Source: Sympetrum striolatum
Taxonomy: Eukaryota; Arthropoda; Insecta; Odonata; Libellulidae
Length of the DNA: 64,000 nucleotides
Assembly: GCA_947579665.1 (NCBI GenBank)
Contig: OX388341.1
Location: 2,790,001 to 2,854,000, forward strand
Reading direction: 5' to 3'
Below, in pieces: positions 33,572-46,298 of the stretch; the stretch's first letter is position 1; each line of letters starts with the position of its first letter. The position numbers and the translations under genes were made by a program. The notes beneath the pieces were generated by a model. It had not been told where the DNA came from. It did no database searches and worked only from the letters and a program-made list of their open reading frames with translations.

Positions 33572-35856
33572 CTATTCCTGCTGTCTTCAATACAATATCG
33601 CCTTATTGCTACCTCTGAAACAGTGGAAATAAAGAAAGTCTTAAAATCTTCTTTGTGGATCTCGCATCTAAAAAATTCAAAATTATTATTTCTTGTCAAA
33701 TGTGGGGCTATAAAAGAAGACAGTTCCTTCTTATCAGGGCAATTCTGCAATAACTTCATGGCAGTAGTGATACCATCACCTATTGAAGAAAGGAAAGACT
33801 CTGAGGGGCAAATGGTTTTAGTTTCTTCCTGTTCAAATAAAAATGATAAATATATATTATCTAGCATAAGTGGGTCTGTTGTGAGATCAGCTCTGCAAAG
33901 CTCACATTTATTGCCTTTCAGGAAATTGACAGCCATTTGATAACCTACAAAGGCAACAGACATTAATTTTTTATTGCTAAAATTTACCTCCATCATATTG
34001 CTTTTCCTGGTTGATCTGGAATCATCACAGGCTCTCTGAAAAAGAGAGGAGAGGTCTGTCAATATGTGGCATCCATCTTCCATTGTGTTCCCTTTGGCCT
34101 GATTAGAAAGTAAATTATTAATAACAGCTGTCTTCAAGGCATCCTGGAACTGCTTTGCATTGGGGTTATGGTTGCAACCACAATTCTGCCGAACTATATT
34201 AAAAAGATTTTCAAGAGGATCCTGATTAAAATTTCTTGGGATTAAATATAAAAAATTCTTTCCTTTTAGATGATTCCACAAAGATAGCATAGCCCTTATA
34301 GAAGCTAGCCATCCTTCTTGAGAGGGCGGACGGATGACCTTCTTTCCAATAAACTCCCATGAGTTTATCTTTACCAGCATTTCTTTCCAGAACTGTACAT
34401 GTGGTCCGCCCTCGGTAACTGCATATTTGAGAGGCCTCCGCTTGTCTTCGCCCATTGCTCCATTCAAACTGTCAAAAGCAGAGTCAACGTCCATAAGGAA
34501 CTGAGCAGTGGCTAGTCCATTTATGTCCAAAACATCTGCAGTTAAAGACAAAGAGGAATGTAGAAACAAAGTTTAGCAAAACTTTCACACAATCAAAACT
34601 TATTCAAGTATTACTTACTGCTTCCAACGAGGGCATGTATTCCTGCTGCAACGCTTCTGCTAAATACTTCAGCAGCTAGATAGACTCTCATTTTTTGATT
34701 ATTTGACATTATTACATACTTATCCAACCTAGGGTTATTACAAAATTCCTTCCATTTCAAGGCCCTGAAAATAGTAATTGAAATTATAATCATAATATAA
34801 ATAATATATAAATCCCTGTAGATGCTGTTATCTAAAGGTGAATGCATTTTTATCTATGGGAATTAACCTTACGAATGCAGAAAATCTAGATATGAGATCA
34901 TTATATATCCACGGACAATAACAATAAAAGGTCTTCGTTCGTGGGAGATTAAGACTAGGAAGACTCTTCTTCCATCCAACCCATCATCATATGAGAAACA
35001 AAGAAGGAGAAAGATTACAAAAACACATGAAGAAAACTAACTGGAAACATATCGAGTATTACATTATCAAATAATTTCACACTTTCTTCTACAAAGAATG
35101 AATTTAGAAGGTTTTCATCGATTACAGTCTTCTTCCTTTTGCAAACTAAAATTAGAAAGGTCCTACAAAGGCTTATGAAAACGTTTGTTAAATTTCCGAT
35201 TATGCCTGTTATTTCGCAAATTAATCATCAGCTTGAGGTATTATATACACGGAAATTTCGAATTACTTAATTAACAAAAATTACAACACTTCTGTGTAGC
35301 CATCGACTTCCCTCAGTATCGAGAAAGTGATTTTATATGTATCCATGTTTAATATCCCGCGTTTTGTTGATTAGTTCGTGAGAAACTCAGTATTATCGGG
35401 AATTTATAGAGCATTTGAAATATTCACACGAAAATCTGTTCGGCACATTCCTTCCATTTCCTAACGTAAATTGGCGTCGGTAATACTGCCGCGAGTTTAA
35501 TTGAAAAATGCTAGCGACAGTACTTATTGCAAATGAAGACCCAGCTTTACTTACAATAATCTTAATATAACAAAATTGCTGTAAATTAACACAAAGTATG
35601 ATTTCCGTTGAGAGCGAATGTAGAGCCAATTGTCATAAACTCCACAGTTGATCTCGGAATAAATCTTACGATAGTCAAAGAAATGATAATAAACTTCAAG
35701 GTCCAAAATAAGGATGAAATACTTCTCGTGCAACTAATGTTTTAGTAGTTATTTAAATCGCACATGCGACGCTTACCTTTCAGCAGTTCTTGGAAAATGA
35801 TACTGCTTTCCACCTTTTGCTCCACAGCCGAAAACCCAACACTTCCTGCGATCCAT
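33556..35856 (-). CDS. THAP/P-element transposase-derived protein, three exons
   Basis: Three minus-strand exons join in frame: 35,856-35,777, 34,764-34,619 and 34,535-33,556, with GTAAGC/TTTCAG and GTAAGT/CTGCAG junctions. The product is 401 residues. Residues 1-45 are the first half of a THAP zinc finger: C6 and C11, the HFP step at 20-22, and W31. The second C-x2-H pair and the distal conserved residues are absent. From about residue 47 it follows the C-terminal half of P-element/THAP9-type transposases (NQKMRVYLAAEVFSRSVAAG, FDSLN, and NQDPLEN at 179-185). The middle of a transposase, including most of the RNase-H-like catalytic core, is missing, so transposition is not expected. The frame is uninterrupted, unlike the other transposons here. 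It may be a domesticated host gene or an internally deleted element still young. Skipped exons in the 1-kb first intron cannot be excluded. The 5' end lies 713 bp from CDK2AP1, head to head. Confidence 0.7.
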
Positions 35857-35920
35857 TTCAAGTTAAAATAACTCAGTTCACTCTTCAAGGCAAAAAAACT
35901 GGTGATACTAGTAAAAAGGC

Positions 35921-35995
35921 GAGGGTAGCACAACGTGGTTAGAGCTGTCGGTCTTGACAGCACGCCTGCAGCAGGCAGAAGACCGGTATTCGACG
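35921..35995 (+). repeat. tRNA-like fragment between two genes
   Basis: Reads GGGTAGCACAACGTGGTTAG, a good A-box, followed about 45 bases later by ACCGGTATTCGACG, a weak B-box. This looks like the head of a tRNA-derived SINE. It lies in the head-to-head intergenic region, 65 bp upstream of the THAP/P start codon. Confidence 0.4.
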
Positions 35996-36568
35996 AAGAT
36001 TCGAGAGAAGAGGTGGGGGAAATAGGCTCACTGGAGGAGGGGGAGGGAGATTTTAGTTATGTCACCCGCCGCCAGGCGGTCAGATTTAGCGTTCGTCTGC
36101 TCAGGTACGAGTTGGAGCAGACTGATTCATACGATACGTATAACGAGTATCGAGTTTTGTCAGATATATTTCTTTCCTCACGTAACTTCGTTGTGCCTTG
36201 GGTGAACAATAACGCCAACATACCTGAACTCATAGATGCTCGGAAGCAGCCACGAGTATTACAATTCGGAAAATATAACTTCTTGTTAGGTAAATATCGA
36301 TTAACTGCTACTCCATGAAACTTATTTCGATTTGTTTTGTTACTCAGCTCGAAAACTAATCTTTAGTAAACGAAACAAACATTTTTCTTAAGTGTCTTCT
36401 TAAGAATGGTTATTCATATCAGGGTGACATATAATTATGATTAATCGGTGCATTACCACGTCGTGGTCTATTTATCTTGCATTAATCGAAAAATTTTACT
36501 TCTTTCAACTCATGCCATTGCTTTGGAATTGTGTAACGGAAACAATTTAGGGGTAATTGGAAGTAGAA

Positions 36569-36964
36569 ATGGATGATGACATTCAAGCCATTGATTCACC
36601 GTCTCCGAGTCCAGTGGTCGTCGGTCACCGTGGTATTGAAGACACAACTGCTTCGACTGTAGCACCCGGTGGATATGCGGTTGGAGTTGGTTCTGCAAGT
36701 CCCATTATTCGAACAGGAAATCTACAACCACAAGTGCAAACGCCACTTCCACAGCAACAAAGCCAAGTTACTCCTCCAGTTCCTCCTCCTCCACAATCTA
36801 AGTATGCTCAGTTGCTTTCTGTCATAGAGGAAATGGGTAAAGACATACGTCCAACTTACGCAGGTAGCAAAAGCAGTGCAGAAAGGCTGAAAAGAGGCAT
36901 AGTACACGCACGTATCTTAGTTCGAGAGTGTTTGATGGAGACTGAACGCAGTGCAAGACAATGA
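36569..36964 (+). CDS. CDK2AP1: CDK2-associated protein 1 family (DOC-1)
   Basis: The product is 131 residues, slightly longer than human CDK2AP1 (115). The first ~80 residues are low complexity, rich in Pro, Gln, Gly and Ser, as is usual for the family. The last ~50 are the conserved domain, with [35 protein letters not shown] and [13 protein letters not shown]. Vertebrate relatives bind CDK2 and are subunits of the NuRD (Mi-2) chromatin complex; that role is inferred here. The ATG at 36,569 is chosen because an in-frame TAA lies at 36,554 and the context AGAAATGG is good. A likely acceptor (ACAATTTAG, exon from 36,551) and a possible donor at 36,290 suggest a 5' UTR intron. The coding region itself is one exon. 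The first AATAAA is at 37,398. Confidence 0.92.
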   Translation: MDDDIQAIDSPSPSPVVVGHRGIEDTTASTVAPGGYAVGVGSASPIIRTGNLQPQVQTPLPQQQSQVTPPVPPPPQSKYAQLLSVIEEMGKDIRPTYAGSKSSAERLKRGIVHARILVRECLMETERSARQ

Positions 36965-37397
36965 CAAAGCGCTGGCCCTGAGGGCTGTTATTTGGGAACA
37001 GAAGTCCATTTTGATGCTGTGTTACAAAATTTGATGGAAGAGTATATGCACCGAAGGTGGTGAATTTGTGGTCGCCAAAAATTATCATCCTGAAAATATG
37101 TACAACATCATTACTCTTTAATATATGAGCGTAAGCCGACAATATTTTTCGCCAAGAAGGCTAGGTAGTTAAACATCGGTTATAATTTTATAGATATCGA
37201 AAGAAAAACTAATTTGTTTAGAGTTTCTTTCTGGTGAAGATAATAAATCCCTTCCCAGCTTGATGGGTGACGGAATTAAAATTATTCTATTACCATTCCA
37301 CAATTTTTATAACCATGTACCGATATACTCATGCCTGAGTTAAAATTGAAAGGAGGAACAAGGAATATTTTCTTCATATAGTTATGTGAGTGCTAAA

Positions 37398-37403
37398 AAT
37401 AAA
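37398..37403 (+). terminator. Poly(A) signal, CDK2AP1
   Basis: AATAAA 434 bases after the stop codon, in AT-rich 3' UTR sequence. It is the first canonical signal after the gene. Later signals may also be used. Confidence 0.6.
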
Positions 37404-37424
37404 GTGTCTACAACATTTTCCTAT

Positions 37425-39380
37425 AAATGCAGTCATTTCGTGTGTTTCAGTAGCATTTTTCTAAAAGAATCGTCTCCTTGTTCTATTGTTTGCTTAAAAG
37501 TGATAGTTTTCTAGCCATTATATTTTCACTTTACAATTAATTCAACAAAATTTAACGCGTTCTGACATTTTATAGGCAATTATTTTGTATTTAATTACGT
37601 TCTGTATCTAATTAATGTTTTTCGGATTAATCATTTCTTCGCGATTTGAGTATTCTGATAAATATTTATGAATTTGGATCTTACTTTCCCAGAAGTTAAC
37701 AAACTGGCTATGTTTTCTAGTTATGTGACGTGTTACCATGAAAAATTGCAGTCATTAGGCCATGATGCAATGTTGAGAATATAGACAGTGGACATACACT
37801 GCAATTCACAGTTCATAGTACAAATATATAGTGATAAAAATGAATTTGGGATTAATGGCATTCATTCATCGCAAGTATGACTTGAGAAATATAGGAAGTA
37901 TTTTTATTGCTGCAGTGATTATGATAATAATCTTCAAACTATACAATTTGGACAGATTGAAGACCCCACTTGTTGTGAAATAGTGGACCAAATATTTGAA
38001 GGTTGTTCAATTGCTATTACTAACTTTGAAATGGTTGTGTTTGCCTGTTTTCTTATTTTCATGCCATTCTGTAATCCAAATGTTTACATAATTACAGTTG
38101 CCCAATGCAATCATTATCCACCGTTTATATTTAGTTTTTAGGCAAGTGAAGCATCATTAAAACTTGTTCTTGGATCGAGTACAAATAATCATTGAATAAT
38201 TTATTCTTTTTTTAATCCAGTAACTATTTTCATTTCCATGGTTTTAAAAGTTGCAATATTGAGAACAAGCATCATGATTCTTGATTGAAAGGTTAATAAA
38301 GTTGAAAAAGGTGCTTAATATATAGCTTGTGAATCATTTGAGAAAGAAATACTCCACTTTTGTTCTCAAGATGCCTTTTTCAACTACTATGTCATGAATT
38401 GTAAATTTTGTATATTTTATTGCCTGTAACATCTTTAAGAAGCAAACAAAGACATGTTCACCTTCAATAGACTTCCAGTTACTGTTTGTACACAATGTGA
38501 TATCTTCCCAGTCATTGTATTTACATTATCATTTGACAGCATCTACAAGACTGAATTTAGAAGGTGTTATCTTCACTTCTGAATTTCCTGTTCAACACGG
38601 CAGGAAAATGAGTGCACAAGATCTGTATTGCTAATTTCGTGGAATTTTATTCATGCTTAAATAAAATTCATTATTTAATAGACTTTTATTTTTGTATTGT
38701 AAAAACTTATTAAGTATTATAAGGGACTCCACTTCCAAATTTTAATGAACTCCCAATGGGTTAAAGCAATCCCTTATATGTTGTCATCTTATTCTTTACA
38801 ATCCATTTCATTTGTTTGGTGGCTTCCTTTTTGATATGTCTATCAAAGTATATTTCCTTAATTTTTGAGTGCTTTTATTTAAATTATAAATTAATGACAA
38901 ACTAGAAATTTGTCATTAATTTAAGCTGAGCAATATTTGCGTTATTTTTCTAAAAACATAAGATTTTGTAGAAAATAAGGGGAATCCTAAAAAATGGAAC
39001 TCTATGCATGATTTATTATGATTCTCTATCATGATTAAGGATTAAATAAAGTATTGGAGTAATTAATAAGCTCTTGAGAAATTCTTGACAAAGTAGGATG
39101 CTAATGTGAAGGTTGCATGATTAGTGCCTCTCAGATAGAATTTTTTATTGGCAACAAAGACCTGAGGAAATGCTTTATATCATACATTTAGGAAAGTTAC
39201 TTGAATACAAATGTGATAGTCAATTTCAATGTAGTGTTAGTTATGAATAAGAATTCGTGTTTTACTGCTAAACTGGCTAACATACCCCAGTTTATACTCC
39301 TAAATTAAATATTAACATTTGAAGAATACTGAATTCTCATTTCCTTCTTTGTGCTGTTGTCTTTCTAGTAGTGTTTCAAC
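37425..39380. other. Intergenic or long 3' UTR, nothing recognised
   Basis: AT-rich with no supported open frame. The stretch just after CDK2AP1 could belong to a longer 3' UTR isoform. Confidence 0.45.
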
Positions 39381-39383
39381 CAA

Positions 39384-42300
39384 TTACACAAATAGCAGGG
39401 ACTTCTCTTTGAATGCTGCCTTTTCCGCTCTTCTTTGGCACTGCAGCCTGATTTGGGCCTCCCTCAAGATGCTTGTCCATTCTCCTCTGCTTTGTACTCT
39501 TTCCCACCACCTTTCAATCCTCATAGCATTCTTGTCTTTTTCCAAATCCTGCATCCATCTTTTCCTTGCTCTTCTTCTTTTTCCAAGCAGTAGTTTTTTA
39601 GGGAGCCTTCCATCACTCATTCTCTTCATATGGCCTTTTTAAGCCTTCACAAATCTCATGTCTTCACTGCTGATCTCGTGTCTTCACTGCTGATGCTATT
39701 TTCTATTTCCCTGTTAGTTCTTATTCTCCATATTTCACAGGACCATATATCTTTTGTAGAACTTTCCTTTCAAATATCTGTAATGCCTCTTCATTAGCAG
39801 CAGACATAGTCAACGTTTCTGTTGCGTTTGTCAAAACTGGTCTCATATGTCTTGATTTCCCTGTCCCTGGTTAACAGGGTGGACTTCAGGAGCTTAATAT
39901 TAGCTAAGCAAGTCCTGTTAATGTCGATTAAGTGGGGCATTTTTAGTATAGGTTATAGTATAGCTAGGTTGGGTTGGGTTTCATGTCATTTAAATTTTAC
40001 ACCATAAGTTTAGTCCAAGCACCAGCCAATGTGTCACGGGTATATTTCTAATAAAACATGAAAACCTGTATTTTCACCGTAGAACGTCAGTCAAAAGATG
40101 CTACGAGTGATATGACAAAGTTAACAAACTGTTGCTAATTTCAATTGTTTATAATTTTTTCAAATCGTATTCAATATAGCCAGTGTACCTGCACTACCCC
40201 CTGGTGTGAGGGTAGCAGATTAGGTCCTTCCATGGAGGAATTGTCAGTTTTATGATGGTTTGGGCTAGCGACCCTTCTACCTGTCTCACTACCTGAAAAA
40301 TGCCCCACTTAATCGACCATACGCCCTATTTCCATGCATTATCCTCTTGTGAATCTCCTCGGTCATTGAATTCTTAGCATTTAAATTAATACCTAGGTAA
40401 CTGAAGCTTTTCACAATTTGAAATGCTACTGCCCAAATGTTAAATTTGGGGTCCACGCTCTGTCTTCAATTGTGGAAATTTTCATGTATTTTTTCTTTTC
40501 ATTAATTTTAAGCCCCATATTTACGCTTTACAGCTCCAAGATTTTGAATATTTCTTTCAGTGAATCCACACTCCTTGCCACTGAAACAATGTTATTAGCA
40601 TATGCATTGGCTTGTATAGATTTATATTCAATTGTTCCCTCTATTCTCAAAGGCTTCGTGAAGAGCGCGGTTAAATAATACTGCAGAGAGTGAGTCCCCT
40701 TGTCTCACTCTGGTTGTCAAGTTAAAGGCTTCACTAGTCTTTCCTCCAATAAAAGCCTTGGCTCAAGACCCTTTCATGGTCACATTTACCAGCTTTATTA
40801 CTTTTTTTTGGTATTCCATTTCCCTCTAAAGCATTCACCATTGTTCTTCTCTTAACACTATCAAAAGCTTCCTGGAAATCAATGAACAGCATATGTAGAT
40901 CGATGTTGTATTCATAGCTTTTCTCCATACTCTGTCTCATTACAAAGATTTGATCAGTTGTTCCTCTTCCTGGCCCGAAGCCACTTTGGTATTCACCAAG
41001 GGTTTCCTCTGCAGTGTACTAGAGAAGATCTTATAGGTGACGTTTAGTAATGTGATACCCCTGTAGTTGCTACACTGCAACTTATCTCCCTTCTTGAAAA
41101 TAGGGCAGATATAACCAGTCCTCCATTCCTCTGGCATTTCCTCTTTCTCTCACATATTAGTCCATGCAGGTTCTTCATTAGTTTGTTTCCTCCATGTTTT
41201 ATCAACTCAGCTATGATTTGATCCTTCCAATTCTGCTGCCTCTTTATGGCTTCCTCTACCTCCTCTATAGATGCTTTAGCGACCTCCTCGTCTTCATTTA
41301 TGTCCATTATTCTTACACCTTCCTCATCTCTTTCCTTCGAGCTCAACAATTCGGTATAACATTCAGCCCATCTTTTTAGAACTCCTTTGTCTGTTCCAAT
41401 CAACCTTCCATTCTTATCCTCACAGGCATTTGTTATTGGCTGAAATTCACTTGTCATCTGTTTGATTGCCTGATATAGATTTCTACTTTCATTTTGTGTG
41501 TTCAATTCCTCTATCTTCTCTGTATTTCCCCTAGTGAATTGTTTTTTCTTGTTTCTTATTATTCGATTCGCTTGTCTTCTTCTTTCATTGTACCTTTAGA
41601 AATGTTGTCTCGTCTCCTTCTGGATACTTCTCTTTCTATCTCCATTCTTCCTTTCTATAGCTTTTCTGCAGTCATCGTCAAACCATTCTTCATTCCTTTA
41701 CTCTCTTTCTCCTCTAGTCTCTTTTGCAGCCTCTTCCATTGCCTTCTTTATTTTACACCAATTTCTCTGCTCTGAATCAGTTATGCTCATAGTCTCTGAT
41801 CCTTCTTTCAGTTTCTTACCCAACGTTTCTTGGTATCGGGCGACAGATGTGGGTTGCCAAAACTTTTCCACATTTCACTGAATTCTCTTGGGTCTTTTAC
41901 TAGGACCCACATTCGCTATACCTTCTCATGGTCTTTACCAAATAATAATCTGAGTTGCAATTAGGTCCTTGTGCAGACATTACATCAATAACTGAAGATG
42001 CATGTCTTCTTCAGCACGTGATCTATTTCTATGTCCTCTATAGAACATTGAGTAATCCATCTTATTCACCCTCAATTACCCGCTCCATCTTACTTCTTGC
42101 AGTGCCACTACATCTTTCCCATATCTCAGTACTTTCTCAGCAATCTTTAACATTTTCCTAAGTTTCAGCATAGTTCTTACATTTCTTGTAGCTTGGATCA
42201 GTGTAATGTACCATTTTCGAATTCATGTTCGTTTGTCAGGTTCATCATCAATAAATCCATCCATATTCCGAGGCTTCTTTTTGGGTTTCATAACAATATA
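39384..42300 (-). pseudogene. Dead RTE-like LINE, split by a TIR element
   Basis: Read on the minus strand from 42,300 down. First comes the end of an endonuclease domain (about 41,900-42,000), then a linker with EWFDDDCRKAIERKN (near 41,680) and NLYQAIKQMTSEFQPI. Then reverse transcriptase: MPEEWRTGYICPIFKKGD, SNYRGITLLNVTYKIFS, and MLFIDFQEAFDSVKR at 40,734-40,940. Next come RPVLTNATETL, FERKVLQKIYGPVK and finally the typical tail GRLPKKLLLGKRRRARKRW to RLQCQRRAEKA. Many frameshifts and stops make it non-functional. The element at 39,923-40,317 sits inside its 3' part. A small extra scrap of the same family is at 42,756-42,812. Confidence 0.85.
39923..40317. mobile_element. ~395-bp TIR element inside the LINE
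   Basis: Terminal inverted repeats of 22 bp: GTCGATTAAGTGGGGCATTT at the left (39,923) and its exact reverse complement ending at 40,317. It separates the LINE motif ...HGNRAY (about 40,320-40,345) from LLKSTLL (about 39,875-39,895), which are adjacent in relatives. No transposase. Target duplication unclear, superfamily unknown. Confidence 0.75.
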
Positions 42301-42755
42301 TTCAATTTTTTTATGGTGTGGGGATGTTAGGCCCACAACCTGTTGTGGCCCTACCAGGGACTCCCACTGGCATAGCTTGCAGGATCCCTTAGGCACACCA
42401 GCCCCCCCATCACTTCAAGATGGTGATACCAGTGTGGGAGACCATCCACTGACTTTTATATTTGTTAATTTGTGTAGAGCACTTGAACAGCCTGATTGTA
42501 AATATTAAACCATTTCGATGTTGTGTTCAATCCTTTTGTTTGAGGGAAATGGTAGACTATTTCATGAAAATTACTCGACTTCATTTCTCTTCGTACTCTT
42601 CTTTCTGCCTATCTGAAGTATTGAGCTCTTCTAAAAGCATACTCGGAGTTTGTTTTATTTTATCACTACAAATTCTCTCCACATTAAGATAAACTTGCTC
42701 TATTTCCCATCCCTAATTTGCACTTTCAAAGAATGTGATGAGGAACTGATTTGTA

Positions 42756-42812
42756 GACAATAGGCCTGTACAGATTTATGTTCAATTTTTCCCTCTATTC
42801 TCAATCAGCATT
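42756..42812. repeat. Short LINE-derived duplicate
   Basis: Contains GTACAGATTTATGTTCAATT and TCCCTCTATTCTCA, closely matching 40,614-40,655 of the RTE-like LINE in the same orientation. A stray fragment of a second copy. Confidence 0.6.
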
Positions 42813-43930
42813 GTATTCTAAGTAAAAGAATCTCTCTTTGGAATCGGAAGTAAAGTTTCTTTTAGTTTAATTATTAATATTCTGTGATACTTGGTGGAAA
42901 AATCAGTTTAAAGAAGTCTACTAACAAAACTTGAACAATTCAAGTACAACACCATTCAACTTGTGTGTATTTGTATTGTAGAATTCATACAAGTTTTTTA
43001 GTAAATACCCTTTTTTTAATTTAGTTGTCTATTCAGACTTGAAGCTGCAATACAACCTTTGATTTCAAGCATTTGCAATTGTTTCAAAAACCCATTAACT
43101 CAATTCAGATTGAGACTATTATAAAAGCTTTACAGAAATTGATGTGTTTAGTGAAAACTGCTGTAAGAATTATTTAACTACAGCAAAAATTATTTTGATT
43201 CGAAATAATCCTATTTTCTTTGTATAGATTACAAAAACATTCTTAATTATTTTTTCTGAAATTCAAATTACCCTAACATAATTCTTATTCATTCTTATAA
43301 TTATTGTATTTTTAATTATTTTGCCTTCTGGAGATACTGCATGATTCATTTTATGAATATCTTTGAAGGTATTTCATCACACAAAGAGAGAACTAAATCC
43401 TCAGGAAAACTTCTTCAGAAAGATGGGATAGTTTCATTTTTTAATGGGATGATGAAAAGTAGGCCAAGGGAACCACTTAGTCTTTTATTTGACAACACTT
43501 TGCGAATCAATAAAAAACTGATGTCTTTTAGGGATCAATGGTCTCATTGGGGACATTTGTAGACTCCTTGTAAATAGTGATACATGGTCTGAAAAGATGT
43601 TATACTATACTCTATTAAGAACCACTGTCTTATAAAGGGTCAAGGAGCTCTTTTGCAATGTTCTTCTACAACTTATTATGTATAAAAAAATTTGTTCAGC
43701 ACAACTACTTAAAATTTACTAATGCTTGTAAATTTTCATTTACAAGCAGTAGTCAAATCATGTCGTGTGAATGAATATATTGATGACTCACTTTTTGCCT
43801 GTTTTAAAAGATTTCTAAATTTCAAAGAGCTTGAAAAATCCATCTTGAAAAACATGTCATAAATGGAAGCTAAGAATGTAGCAGAGAAGAAAGAGTAATT
43901 TACTTACTTATTATATACATTATTATACAT
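42813..43930. other. Intergenic, nothing recognised
   Basis: AT-rich. A 73-residue open frame at 43,341-43,562 has no recognisable domain and no splice context, and is probably chance. Confidence 0.45.
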
Positions 43931-44951
43931 ACGGATGTACAGAAAAGAATGACACAAATGCTGTCACAGGGCATAATACAATTTATTTAAAAACTGATAG
44001 TACATCAGAAGTAATCCCTAGCCAAGTCAATGCACTTCTGGGAGGTCCCTGGCAAACCATTCTGTGGGGGTGTTGGTGCACCACCTACGGACAATTGCAT
44101 GCAATTCCACGGAAGATTGAACATGTTAGCACCTAATTGCATCCTTCATATTGTCAAACAAAGCGTAGTCGGAGGGGGCCAGATCGGGCAAGCACAGATG
44201 GTGCGGCAACACAGTGAAACCCAACGTATTGAGGGTCTTCCGGCTGGTGTGGGGGCGTGCATTGTCGTGCTTCATTTGCATAGCCCGGACGGCGCTGTTG
44301 AATCCATTGTTGCAGCATTCTGGCAATCTCACAATACCGGTTGCTGTTGATGGTACTTCCAGGCTCCAGCCAGTCCACGAGGAGAATGCCCTGGACATCC
44401 CAGAAGACTGTTGCCAGTTGTTTCTTTGAGTTCAGCAACGGCCTAGGCGAAGAAGTCATCCGGATCAGCATCAAGTAGTGCCAGAAGTTCTTTGCAGATG
44501 TTGATGCGTTTCGCCTTCTGTTGTGGTGCAAGTGCATGGGACACCCACTTTGCGCACACCTTCCTCATCTCCAAATCGTCTGCAATGTTCCTCACGCAGG
44601 CCCTGTCTCTTCCTGCATCTCATTGAATGTTATGCGCCTGTTGGGCATGATCAACCCTGACATGGCTGCCACATTTGCTTCTGTATGCAATGTTGCTGGT
44701 TGTCTGCGCTGACACCTTCGGCCACGGTCTCCACTCTACTGCTGAAGTTGGTCAACCAGTGGTAGATGTTACGCCTTGAGGATGCTTCGTTCCCGCACAC
44801 CGACACCATGCGACCATGGATCTCACTACCTCGTATCCCCTCCTTACGTAGGAACCACGCTGTCCAACGCTGCCGTGATAGTTACCTTCCATCATTGGTG
44901 TATAGTTTTATAGTGAGAGCTGTTGAGTCAATCATTTCTGGATGACCCTAG
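43931..44951 (-). pseudogene. Dead mariner transposon with decayed TIRs
   Basis: A 1,021-bp element flanked by TA on both sides. Ends: left CGGATGTACAGAAAAGAATG, right (reverse complement) CTAGGGTCATCCAGAAATGA, with imperfect similarity over about 35 bp. The minus strand encodes a broken mariner transposase. Visible parts are the N-terminal HTH region (SVGQRGSYVRRGYEVVR), KVCAKWVSHALAPQQKAKR, then WDVQGILLVDWLEPGSTIN, DNARPHTS (second catalytic Asp), and LPDLAPSDYALF (third catalytic Asp). Several frameshifts and at least one stop prevent a full-length product. It shares the long-dead state of the neighbouring elements. Confidence 0.88.
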
Positions 44952-45785
44952 TATTTACATTTTTATCATATTGATTATAATAATTAAGCATTAATTTGAC
45001 AAAGATGAATAGCCCATATATCACTGAGAAAAGTAATTATAGGATTTTATGATAAGAAAGAGTTCCTCATTCCAAATTATTTCAGCATAGCGATTAGGAG
45101 TAAAAATATTGTACAAAATATGTTCAGAATACTCAAATGACTGGTTAATAATTATTGATTATGATGGGAAGAGTAAGAGAGTCTCTCACTCTCCTGTCAA
45201 TCAGTTTCTGGTACATTCTTACTACTAGATAATTGCTAATAAATTGCTTGAAGGAAATTAAGTGTTAAACTTTTAAAGTTTAGAAAAACTACAACTGAAA
45301 TATTATACATGCTGCAAAGAGTAGCTCTAGCATTTCATCAGTGAACGAAACCTTAGTAGTCCCGAGATGAAGTGAAATAAATTTATTCAGAATGAGAAAT
45401 AATTGGATAAAAATCAGAGAAACAAGTAAATAAGAAATATTTGATTAATTGAAATATTGGCTTAAACGCTTTCATTCATTTTGTGGACTCACTAAAGTAA
45501 ATGATATTAATAACAACCCATGTATCAAGTGGGAATTCATTTGCAAGGAAGCACATTGTGCTGATTGTTCTTGCAAATATCTGCAATAAATCTGTGTATT
45601 GTAAATACAACAAATCGTATCAATTATAGTTGTATACTTGTGAAAAAGTGTTTAAGAAAATCACAGACACTTCAGTCTTGGAAACTTTCGTTTTTACTGA
45701 AATGCAAAAGACTTCAATGTTCTTCTACATTTCAATTGACAGTGTACATCATGAATTATAATTACATCATTGTGACACTAGTTGA
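44952..45785. other. Intergenic, nothing recognised
   Basis: AT-rich sequence between the mariner and a tRNA-like fragment. I see no gene or repeat family. Confidence 0.45.
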
Positions 45786-45840
45786 TGTCACGGTTAGCTC
45801 ACAGTTACACTTAAGTTCCAGGTTCAAATCCTGATAAGGC
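45786..45840 (+). repeat. tRNA-like / SINE head
   Basis: Reads GGTTAGCTCACAGTTACAC (A-box-like) then, after about 30 bases, CAGGTTCAAATCCTGATAAG, containing a good B-box (GGTTCAAATCC) with flanking CAGG/CCTG pairing as in a T arm. The 5' half does not make a full tRNA, so it is best called a SINE head or tRNA pseudogene. Confidence 0.5.
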
Positions 45841-46298
45841 TATGGTTGTTTTTTTATGCCCAGTCTCATTTCTATGGTAGAATCATGATGATCCAAAACA
45901 AAAATTTTTAATAATTAAAATTAAACTGTGAGGAAAAATTTTCTTCTGTGCTATTGCCTTCAACAAAGTTATGCTTATTATATATCATTATACACACCTT
46001 GAATCTCTCATTAAGTTAAAATATATTACAATGACCAAGTAATGTTGTAATATTAACAGACAACACATTAAAATAAATGAAAATTTATCAAATACTTCTA
46101 ATTTCATTTGGGCTTTGGATATCTGAATTGATTTGCCTCTGCTTTGATCTTTTCTTTTGACAACCACTCATCTCACTAAAGCTCATATCTTTCAAAGCTT
46201 TGTAAAGCAAATGTGTGTGGAATTTCACTGAGATATATGAATGGTGATAAGGAAATTTAGGCAGCTGGATTACCTCCTTGGACATACTTGTTAATGTG

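Noticed and set aside
35935..36318. 127-residue frame upstream of CDK2AP1
   Set aside because: It starts inside a tRNA-like repeat without an ATG and is not in frame with CDK2AP1 after the likely splice. Possible 5' UTR at most.
39319..39642. 107-residue + strand frame
   Set aside because: Antisense shadow of the RTE-like LINE tail, which reads convincingly on the minus strand.
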